Part shown: positions 53,964 through 61,105 of the stretch, piece after piece
Position numbering within the stretch: position 1 is the stretch's first letter
How the letters are laid out: the number at the start of each line of letters is the position of its first letter
Made by a program: the position numbers and the translations under genes
DNA from: Corynebacterium pseudokroppenstedtii
GTDB taxonomy: Bacteria > Actinomycetota > Actinomycetes > Mycobacteriales > Mycobacteriaceae
Direction of reading: 5' to 3'
DNA length: 64,000 nucleotides
NCBI RefSeq assembly: GCF_019754945.1
Contig: NZ_JAEUWU010000003.1
Location: 186,001-250,000, forward strand
The notes under the pieces: model-generated
Database searches by the model: none
Seen by the model: the letters and a program-made list of their open reading frames with translations, nothing else
Told to the model about the DNA's origin: nothing

Positions 53964-54485
53964 ATGACTACACCCTCTGCCTCAGGTTTCGGTGCCACCA
54001 TGGGCGCACAAGGTTCCCAAGGGCTACCGCAACGCCCCGAAGGATGGCCCATCGGTAGCTTCGAGGATTACGAATCTGCACAACACGCGGTGGATTCTCT
54101 CTCTGATGAGGAAGATTTCCCGGTGGATGACATCACCATCGTCGGCGTGAACTTGATGCAGGTTGAACGTGTCACATCACGCTTGTCATGGGGCAAGGTG
54201 CTCTCTGGCGGTGCGATCTCAGGCGCGTGGATGGGTGTTTTCTTCGGCCTCCTCGTCGGATTATTTACCAACGAGTTTCTTGGTCCCCTGGCGTTGGGTG
54301 CAGCAATGGGTGCCCTCTTCGGCCTGATTTCTGTCGCTATTCCGTATGGTGCGATGAAGGGACGCCGAGATTTTGCGTCGACGACGCAGATCGTCGCGGG
54401 CCGATACGACGTTCTGAGTAAACCCCGGTCAGCGCAACGTGGCCGCGAGATTTTGTCGCGCAAAAACTGGTCAAGCAGGAAGTAA
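53964..54485 (+). CDS. general stress protein, YflT/GSP17M-like membrane protein
   Basis: A 173-residue protein: a disordered Gly/Ser/Gln-rich N-terminus, then PIGSFEDYESAQHAVDSLSDEEDFPVDDITIVGVNLMQVERVTSRLSWGKVLSGGAISGAWMGVFFGLLVGLF (YflT domain) and two glycine-rich transmembrane helices, ending in a positively charged tail. Members are induced by heat and osmotic stress in other bacteria. It is divergent from the MgtE-like gene with a shared promoter region and converges with corA (17 nt between stops). Confidence 0.83.
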   Translation: MTTPSASGFGATMGAQGSQGLPQRPEGWPIGSFEDYESAQHAVDSLSDEEDFPVDDITIVGVNLMQVERVTSRLSWGKVLSGGAISGAWMGVFFGLLVGLFTNEFLGPLALGAAMGALFGLISVAIPYGAMKGRRDFASTTQIVAGRYDVLSKPRSAQRGREILSRKNWSSRK

Positions 54486-54502
54486 GAGGTGTGGCGTAGC
54501 CC

Positions 54503-55675
54503 TCACAGCCACTTGTTTCGTCGGAAAATGAGCCACAAACCGACACACGCGGAGAACATGACAATGAGCACGATAAAGTACCCGTCGGCCCAATGTGTCT
54601 CCGGCATGTTGTCAAAGTTCATGCCGTAAATACCGGCGATCAACGTCGGAACCGCCGCCATCGCAGCCCACGCCGATATCTTCCTCATATCCGTATTCTG
54701 CTGCAGCGACACCTTGGCGACGGCGGAATCGAGCAGCGTCGACAGGCGTTCGTCGTAACTAATGATCCGATCGGCCGCAATGGTGTGGTGATCCAGGATG
54801 TCCCCATACAACGACCGAACACTCTTGCCCGCGGTCCCTTTGGTCACCGTCAGCGTTTTGAGAACTGCGGTCATGGGGTCGAGGGCATGCCGCATCTCAA
54901 GGTTCTCTCGCTTGAGCATGTAAATCGGCTCAATATGCACGGGCGAATCCGGGATAAACACCTGGTCTTCCATGGTGTCAACCTTCTCCTCGAGTTCCTC
55001 CGCAATGTGGAGGTAATCGTCGACAAGCCAGTCCAAATGGGCATACGCCACCGACGCCGGCCCGACCGACGTCAGCTGAGGCGAACGCTCAAGGCGTTGC
55101 CGAACATTGTCGGGAATAGGCTCGTCGCCGTGTCGGATAGTGAGGACGAAATCCTTGCCCCGGATGATGTGTAGCTCATTGGTCTCAATGAACTCGTTCG
55201 TACTATCGACGGGGGAGGGGTCGTAATGAACCGTGCGCGCGACGATGAAAACATAATCGCCCAGGATCTCGAGCTTCGGGCGCTGGCGGGCTTTCACGAT
55301 GTCCTCCACCGTCAAGGAATGGAGGTGGAACAGACGCGCAATCGGCTCCATATGCTCCATGGTGGGAGAGACCAGCGATACCCAGACGAACGCCCGTGGG
55401 GTAGGTTCCTCCTCGGAGTGTGAGGTGTGGGGATCGGATGAACCGTGCTGGTTTTCCTGGTGAACACGGTCCAGAGCCGACGCAATGGTGAAGGGACCAT
55501 CGACTTTGCGTCCCTCAACGAAAACCGCGCACCGCGCCACGGGATGGTGCGAGGGCTCGGGGGAATGAGTGGCGTCGGTGGTGTTGATAATCCAGTCCGG
55601 CGCGTTCATCACGGCTTCATGTTCCACAGCCCGAACTAGCTCACCGGTGTCGGGGTAGTCATCATTCCGAGGCAT
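54503..55675 (-). CDS. corA: CorA-type magnesium/cobalt transporter
   Basis: A 390-residue pentameric Mg2+ channel. The C-terminus carries IYGMNFDNMPETHWADGYFIVLIVMFSACVGLWLIFRRNKWL: the pore motif GMN, then TM2. TM1 is in WAAMAAVPTLIAG. The N-terminal cytoplasmic domain has long helices (VEDIVKARQRPKLEILGDYVFIVARTVHY, LLDSAVAKVSLQQNTDMRKISAWAAM). -10 TAGCAT lies 8 nt before ATG 55675. It is in a Mg-related cluster with the MgtE-like protein. Confidence 0.93.
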   Translation of the reverse strand: MPRNDDYPDTGELVRAVEHEAVMNAPDWIINTTDATHSPEPSHHPVARCAVFVEGRKVDGPFTIASALDRVHQENQHGSSDPHTSHSEEEPTPRAFVWVSLVSPTMEHMEPIARLFHLHSLTVEDIVKARQRPKLEILGDYVFIVARTVHYDPSPVDSTNEFIETNELHIIRGKDFVLTIRHGDEPIPDNVRQRLERSPQLTSVGPASVAYAHLDWLVDDYLHIAEELEEKVDTMEDQVFIPDSPVHIEPIYMLKRENLEMRHALDPMTAVLKTLTVTKGTAGKSVRSLYGDILDHHTIAADRIISYDERLSTLLDSAVAKVSLQQNTDMRKISAWAAMAAVPTLIAGIYGMNFDNMPETHWADGYFIVLIVMFSACVGLWLIFRRNKWL

Positions 55676-55794
55676 AGTTACTTATGCTACCGAGCGCCGG
55701 TGAGAAAACCTCACCACCTTGTCTCGTGCGGGTCGTCACTCGAGGGGTTGCGGGCCCAAGACGAGCCGTAGGTTGGTTTAGCGGCCGGGTTGGC

Positions 55795-55800
55795 TAAACT
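55795..55800 (+). promoter_or_regulatory. -10 element for the leaderless 55808 gene
   Basis: TAAACT ends 7 nt before ATG 55808. Confidence 0.5.
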
Positions 55801-55807
55801 CGAGACG

Positions 55808-56137
55808 ATGGTCGGACAGTATGACGTTGCGGAAACGCGGCAGTGGTATCAGAAAACTCGGGTCACCCCTCTCGTGTCGTTGATTCGCGGCATAGCCGCA
55901 GGGTTGGCGTCGGGAATGGTGCTGGCTACGGTGGTCTTAATCGTGGTCCAGCTGGTGCCGAGCACTGATTGGACAACACATGGGGGACAAATGGTCGTTG
56001 CCCATGCTGTGAGCGCGGTCGTGTCCGTTCTCATGGTTCACCGCGCGGACCGCTCGAGGAGTCTTGGGGCGGCGCTCTGGTCGGTGGGAGCGCTGGTCAT
56101 TATTGCAATTGTTCTGTGGTGGATGTGGTGGTCATAG
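55808..56137 (+). CDS. three-helix membrane protein (109 aa)
   Basis: Not recognised by name. It starts MVGQYDVAETRQWYQKTRVTPLVSLIRG, then hydrophobic segments GIAAGLASGMVLATVVLIVVQLVP, MVVAHAVSAVVSVLMVH and LGAALWSVGALVIIAIVLWWMWW. ATG 55808 is chosen: -10 TAAACT (55795-55800) ends 7 nt upstream. TTG 55790 is an in-frame alternative. The next gene begins 1 nt after its stop, so the two are translationally linked. Confidence 0.75.
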   Translation: MVGQYDVAETRQWYQKTRVTPLVSLIRGIAAGLASGMVLATVVLIVVQLVPSTDWTTHGGQMVVAHAVSAVVSVLMVHRADRSRSLGAALWSVGALVIIAIVLWWMWWS

Positions 56138-56138
56138 C

Positions 56139-56939
56139 ATGAAAAGAGTCACCAGAATGACAAAGAGCGTTACCGCCAGTGTGGTGGCAGCCCTTGCGCT
56201 CAGCGGCCTGACATCATGCCATGTCACGGCAGATTTTGGCGACGACGATGGTCACTCAGGGAGTTCGTCAACCGCGGTCTCCACTGTGCAAAAGCTGCCC
56301 TACACCGACACCGACCCCGTGCTGATCTCGGCAGCCGTCGGGAAATACGACGACATTACCGCCGCGCTTTATGACCAGGTGTTCGACACAACCAACGCTG
56401 GGCGCCCAACGCCGCGAAAAGCCAAAACGCAGGCGTCGGAAGATAATGTGCAGGACGCGATTGAGTCCGTGCGCGCCGGGAAAAATACGCTCGTCCTGGT
56501 GTGCGCGGGTGATTTGCTGAACTATCTGGATAAGAATGCGGCCAGCAAGGTCCTCGACCAGATGAAGAAGAATGTCCGGCAGGGCAAAGCCCCGGGCAAT
56601 ACGATAGGCAAGGTGTGGGAGAAAATTGCGGAATCTCTGCCGTCTGATATCAGCGTGACGGATGCGTCGAATGCGCAGTGTTCCACGGAGACGGAGACGC
56701 GGAACGCCAGTAGTGATACCCCCGAGGACGAGGTCACGCTCCCGCAGAACATCGTGCCGGTGTATCTCAAGCCCACGATGAGCACGGAAGATCGGCGTTC
56801 TCTTACGTGGGTATCAGGTAACCTTGGTTCGACCCGCGACCTGGATAAGCTCTACAAGAAAGCGGAATCTGCGCCCGCTGACCGTGTGGCGAAGAACTAT
56901 CTGCAATCACAAGGGCTGGCATTTTCCAAAGAAGACTAA
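56139..56939 (+). CDS. secreted lipoprotein of unknown function
   Basis: 266 residues, lipobox LTSC with Cys 27. The mature part (DPVLISAAVGKYDDITAALYDQVFDTTNAGRPTPRKAKTQASEDNVQDAIESVRAGKNTLVLVCAGDLLNYLDKNAASKVLDQMKKN) resembles the alpha/beta fold of an osmoprotectant or quaternary-amine binding protein, but I would not call it from this. A stretch of Ser/Thr/Glu follows, then a helical C-terminus. ATG 56139 lies 1 nt after the preceding stop and is chosen over open codons upstream. Confidence 0.75.
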   Translation: MKRVTRMTKSVTASVVAALALSGLTSCHVTADFGDDDGHSGSSSTAVSTVQKLPYTDTDPVLISAAVGKYDDITAALYDQVFDTTNAGRPTPRKAKTQASEDNVQDAIESVRAGKNTLVLVCAGDLLNYLDKNAASKVLDQMKKNVRQGKAPGNTIGKVWEKIAESLPSDISVTDASNAQCSTETETRNASSDTPEDEVTLPQNIVPVYLKPTMSTEDRRSLTWVSGNLGSTRDLDKLYKKAESAPADRVAKNYLQSQGLAFSKED

Positions 56940-56940
56940 G

Positions 56941-56981
56941 CGCTTCCGCAGCTGGTAGGCGCTTCCCGCGCAGCTGGTAGG
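56941..56981. repeat. imperfect 19-bp tandem duplication
   Basis: CGCTTCC followed by GCAGCTGGTAGG occurs at 56941-56959 and again at 56960-56981 with a 3-nt insert (CGC). It sits just after the lipoprotein stop. Confidence 0.7.
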
Positions 56982-57013
56982 GGAGTGCGCATTCCGCATC
57001 GGAACACACGAAA

Positions 57014-57041
57014 GGCCCGCCACGTGAGTACGTGACGGGCC
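57014..57041. terminator. bidirectional terminator between lipoprotein gene and odhA
   Basis: GGCCCG (57014-57019) pairs with CGGGCC (57036-57041), and CACGT (57021-57025) with ACGTG, with one mismatch and a 4-nt loop (GAGT). A-rich and T-rich flanks lie on the two sides (AAA before, CTTTC after). The two neighbouring genes converge here. Confidence 0.75.
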
Positions 57042-57070
57042 ACTGCTTTCGTGGAGTAGAGGTCTGTGCC

Positions 57071-60000
57071 CTAGTCCGCGAAAGCTTCTTCGATCAGCTG
57101 CTTCTCCTCGATCTGGTGCACCTTCGATACACCGGTCGCCGTCGAGGACTGAGCACGTCGGGACACGCGCCTCATGGGAAGCATGTCGGGCACTAGCTCA
57201 GGCAGATGCAGCGCGAGGAATGGCCACGGTCCCTGGTTGGCAGGCTCATCCTGGCAGAACCGAATCTCGGTGGCGTTCGGGTACATATCGAACGCTTCCT
57301 TCAAGCGACGGAACGGTACCGGGTGCAGCATTTCCAGACGGATAATGGCCAGGTCATCACGGCCATCCTTCTGACGCCGCTTCTCCAAATCCCAGTACAG
57401 CTTGCCGGACACCAGAAGGATCTTCTTGACCTTCGACGTATCTCCGGTGGCGTTGCCGTCGGCATCGACGAAGTTCGGGTCATTAATCACCGAGTGGAAG
57501 CGCTTGACCGTGGTGAAGTCCTCCACCGAGGAGGTCGCCATCTTGTTACGCAACATCGACTTCGGCGTCGCCACGATCAGCGGACGGCGAAGATCACCCA
57601 AAGCATGACGCCGGAGAAGGTGGAAGTAGTTCGCCGGTGTGGACGGCTGAGCCACAGTCATCGAGCCCTCAGCACACAGCTGCAGGTAGCGCTCGATACG
57701 CATGGAGGAGTGATCCGGGCCCATGCCCTCATAGCCGTGCGGCAGCAGGAGGATCAGGCTCGATTGCTGGCCCCACTTGGCCTCACCCGACGACACATAC
57801 TCGTCGATAATTGTTTGCGCACCATTGGCGAAGTCACCGAACTGTGCTTCCCACGCGACGACAGCATGGGGATTGCCGACGGAATAGCCGTATTCAAATC
57901 CCATCCCGGCGAACTCCGTCAGCGCGGAGTTGTAGACCAGGAAACGGCCACCGTTGTCGCCGTCCTGCGCCAACTTTTGCAGCGGGTTGTACTCGTCGGA
58001 GTTTTCCGCATCGATGTAGACCGCGTGGCGCTGGGTGAACGTACCGCGGCGAGTGTCCTCACCGGCCAGGCGAACGAGTTTGCCTTCATGCGCTAACGAA
58101 CCGAGGGCGAGAAGCTCGCCGAATCCCCAGTCGATCTTGCCGTTACGCGACATCTCGCCACGTTTCTTCGCCAGCGGAGCGACGCGCGGGTGGAGATGGA
58201 ACCCTTCGGGCGGGTTGGTAAAGACGTCGCCGATAGCGGCAACTTCTTCTTCCGTAATCGAGGTATCTAGCCCGCGAGGCAGCTCTTGTGCCGAGGTAAT
58301 ACCCGATTGTTCGGCAGGCTTGCCACCCTTCTCGGCAGCACGGACGTCATTAAACACGGTTTCCAGTTGCTCGCGGAAGTCGCGCTTAACGATCTCGACC
58401 TCATCCTCAGAGAGATCACCACGCCCGACCAGGCTGCGGGTGTAAATGTCGCGGACGGTCGGCTTGTTATCGATGATCTGGTACATCTCGGGCTGCGTCA
58501 TCGACGGATCGTCAGCTTCGTTGTGGCCACGGCGTCGGTAGCAGATCAGGTCAATGAACACATCTTTGCCGAACTGGCGTCGGTACTCGACGGCCAACTT
58601 GGCAACCCACACCACAGCTTCGGGGTCATTCCCGTTGACGTGGAACACGGGGCACCCGAATGCCTTCGCCAGGTCCGTCGCGTATTGGCTGGACCGGCCC
58701 GAATCCGGGGTCGTCGTGAATCCGATCTGGTTATTCACCGCGATGTGGACAGTTCCGCCGACGGTGTAGCCGCGCAGCTGCGACAGGTTGACGGTTTCCT
58801 GCATGATGCCCAGGCCCGTCATCGCAGCGTCACCGTGGACCAGGATCGGCATCACAGAGAAGCCTTCATTGCCGCGGTCCAGAATGTCCTGCTTGGCTCG
58901 GGCAATGCCCTCCGCGACGGGGTTCACAGCCTCCAGGTGAGACGGGTTCGCCGTGAGCGTGACATCCACTTCACCGTCATTGAACATGGAAATGAAGTGG
59001 CCGGTTTCACCCAAGTGGTACTTCACGTCACCGGACCCACCGGGGGAGGCGGGGTCGATATTGCCCTCGAACTCGGTGAAGATCTGCGAGAAAGGCTTGC
59101 CGACGACATTCGCCAGGACGTTCAGCCGCCCGCGGTGAGCCATGCCGATGACAACTTCGTCGAGCCCCTGAGCAGCGGCGGTGTCAATGGCGGCATCCAT
59201 GAGCGGAATGAGAGACTCCGCACCTTCGAGGGAGAACCGCTTCTGCCCGACGTACTTCGTCTGGAGGAAGTTCTCAAAGGCCTCAGCAGCGTTGAGCTTC
59301 TGCAGAATGTACTTTTGCTCAGCGCGTGACGGCTTGGGTTGGCCGGCCTCGATGCGCTCTTCCAACCAGAGGCGCTCGTCGCGGTCCAGGATGTGGTTGT
59401 ATTCGTAACCGACTTTCAGGGTGTAGGCAGACCGCAAGGTGCTCAGCACTTCGCGAAGCGTCATAACCTCTTGCCCAGCGAATCCACCAACATGGAAGCG
59501 TCGGTCCAGATCCCACAAGGTCAGCCCATGCGTGGCGAAATCAAGATCGCGGTGGTCGGGGATAGGAAGCCCCGGCTGGTGCCACTGCAGCGGATCAGTA
59601 TCCGCGATCAAGTGACCACGTGACCGATACGCTTCAATCAGCTGCATCACGCGGGTATTTTTATCCACCCCAATGTTGGGCAGATCCTGCTCCCACCGGA
59701 AGGGGACATACGGGATCTTCAGGGACTTGAAAATGTCATCCCAGAATTCGTCGTTAATCAGGAGACGGCCGAGCTCACGGAGGAATTCTCCGGACTCCGC
59801 ACCCTGAATAATCCGGTGGTCATAAGTCGACGTAATAGTAACTAGCTTGCCGACGCCTAATTCCGCCAGGCGGTCCTCTGACGCACCTTGGAACTCCGCT
59901 GGGTAATCCATGGATCCGACGCCGACGATCGTTCCCTGTCCCTTTGTCAACCGGGGAATCGAGTGGCGAGTACCGATGCCACCCGGGTTGGTCAGCGAGA

Positions 60001-60973
60001 TGGTGACGCCCTGGAAATCTTTCATCGTCAGTTTGCCATTGCGGGCACGGACGACAATGTCTTGGTAGGCGTCGACAAACTCTGAGAATGACAACGTCTC
60101 TGCAGCCGGGATGGACGCAACAACCAAATTGCGGCTGCCATCCTTATTCGTCATGTCGATGGCCAGGCCCAAATTGATGTGCTCTGGTGTGACGATGGTG
60201 GGTTTGCCGTCGACAACCTCGTAGCGATTGTTCATCGACGGGTGAGCTAAAACAGCTTTGACCAGCGCGTACCCAATAATATGGGTGAAGGAAATCTTCC
60301 CACCACGCGTGCGCTTGAGCTGCTCATTAATCATCGCGCGGTTTTCGAACATGAGCCGCGCAGGCATATCGCGAACCGACGTTGCAGTCGGAATCTCTAG
60401 CGAGATGTCCATATTCCTTGCAATGGCCTTTTGCGGCCCACGTATCTTCTTCGAACCAGCCTCAGGCAAGGACGAAGGAATATCGACGTGGTCACGCTTC
60501 TGGGAGGGCGCCTCTTTCTTGGCCCGTAATTCGCGCTGAACTTGTGCGCGTTTATGAACCTTCGGTGCGTCGTGACGGGCGGGCTTCGCCGCGGCAGGTG
60601 CCGATGCTTGGTTCGTGTTCCGGGCGTGGGCTGAAGGCTCCTCAATGTGTGACACTGTTCGGTCGGCCGTCTTTTCGGCCACGTTTTGTTGAGAGGGTTT
60701 CTTCTCTGCGGCTTTGTGTTCAGCGCGCTTGCCCTTAATAGTTTTTGCTTCGTCAGATGAGGAAGAAGCGTTATCAGATTTCTTTGCAGCAGTATTGCTA
60801 TTGGTACCTTTGTGAGCTCCGGAGGGTTCGGTGCCAGCCGACGATTCGGGGGCGCCATTTTTCTCAAAGAACTCGCGCCATTCCTTATCCACTGACTCCG
60901 GGTCCTTCGTGAACTGCTGGTACATGTCGTCGACCAGCCACTGGTTCTGGCCGAAGGAATTATCGCTGTTCAC
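57071..60973 (-). CDS. odhA: 2-oxoglutarate dehydrogenase E1 fused to an E2 succinyltransferase domain (OdhA/Kgd)
   Basis: About 1300 residues. Order: short N-terminal E1 segment ([27 protein letters not shown]), a long Lys/Ala/Ser-rich linker (about 41-184), an E2-type acyltransferase domain without lipoyl domain ([51 protein letters not shown] ... [20 protein letters not shown]), then the ThDP-dependent E1 ([40 protein letters not shown], ending [27 protein letters not shown]). It converts 2-oxoglutarate to a succinyl-carrier product in a complex with AceF and Lpd. The OdhI FHA protein is its usual regulator in this group. GTG 60973 is chosen; ATG 60991 is in frame. Confidence 0.96.
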   Translation of the reverse strand: MNSDNSFGQNQWLVDDMYQQFTKDPESVDKEWREFFEKNGAPESSAGTEPSGAHKGTNSNTAAKKSDNASSSSDEAKTIKGKRAEHKAAEKKPSQQNVAEKTADRTVSHIEEPSAHARNTNQASAPAAAKPARHDAPKVHKRAQVQRELRAKKEAPSQKRDHVDIPSSLPEAGSKKIRGPQKAIARNMDISLEIPTATSVRDMPARLMFENRAMINEQLKRTRGGKISFTHIIGYALVKAVLAHPSMNNRYEVVDGKPTIVTPEHINLGLAIDMTNKDGSRNLVVASIPAAETLSFSEFVDAYQDIVVRARNGKLTMKDFQGVTISLTNPGGIGTRHSIPRLTKGQGTIVGVGSMDYPAEFQGASEDRLAELGVGKLVTITSTYDHRIIQGAESGEFLRELGRLLINDEFWDDIFKSLKIPYVPFRWEQDLPNIGVDKNTRVMQLIEAYRSRGHLIADTDPLQWHQPGLPIPDHRDLDFATHGLTLWDLDRRFHVGGFAGQEVMTLREVLSTLRSAYTLKVGYEYNHILDRDERLWLEERIEAGQPKPSRAEQKYILQKLNAAEAFENFLQTKYVGQKRFSLEGAESLIPLMDAAIDTAAAQGLDEVVIGMAHRGRLNVLANVVGKPFSQIFTEFEGNIDPASPGGSGDVKYHLGETGHFISMFNDGEVDVTLTANPSHLEAVNPVAEGIARAKQDILDRGNEGFSVMPILVHGDAAMTGLGIMQETVNLSQLRGYTVGGTVHIAVNNQIGFTTTPDSGRSSQYATDLAKAFGCPVFHVNGNDPEAVVWVAKLAVEYRRQFGKDVFIDLICYRRRGHNEADDPSMTQPEMYQIIDNKPTVRDIYTRSLVGRGDLSEDEVEIVKRDFREQLETVFNDVRAAEKGGKPAEQSGITSAQELPRGLDTSITEEEVAAIGDVFTNPPEGFHLHPRVAPLAKKRGEMSRNGKIDWGFGELLALGSLAHEGKLVRLAGEDTRRGTFTQRHAVYIDAENSDEYNPLQKLAQDGDNGGRFLVYNSALTEFAGMGFEYGYSVGNPHAVVAWEAQFGDFANGAQTIIDEYVSSGEAKWGQQSSLILLLPHGYEGMGPDHSSMRIERYLQLCAEGSMTVAQPSTPANYFHLLRRHALGDLRRPLIVATPKSMLRNKMATSSVEDFTTVKRFHSVINDPNFVDADGNATGDTSKVKKILLVSGKLYWDLEKRRQKDGRDDLAIIRLEMLHPVPFRRLKEAFDMYPNATEIRFCQDEPANQGPWPFLALHLPELVPDMLPMRRVSRRAQSSTATGVSKVHQIEEKQLIEEAFAD

Positions 60974-61105
60974 AGCGGGTGCTCGCCTCATTTCGTCGAT
61001 TGTGACTCACTTCTCTACAGAGTAACCGCTTATCCCTTTTGTCGCCCAAAACGGGACCCTTTTGGAGGTCTTTTCCGCACAAGAGGGTGCCCCCGTTGGT
61101 GTGAA

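Noticed and set aside
58286..59329. 347-codon open frame antisense to odhA
   Set aside because: It lies fully within odhA in the opposite direction and resembles no protein.
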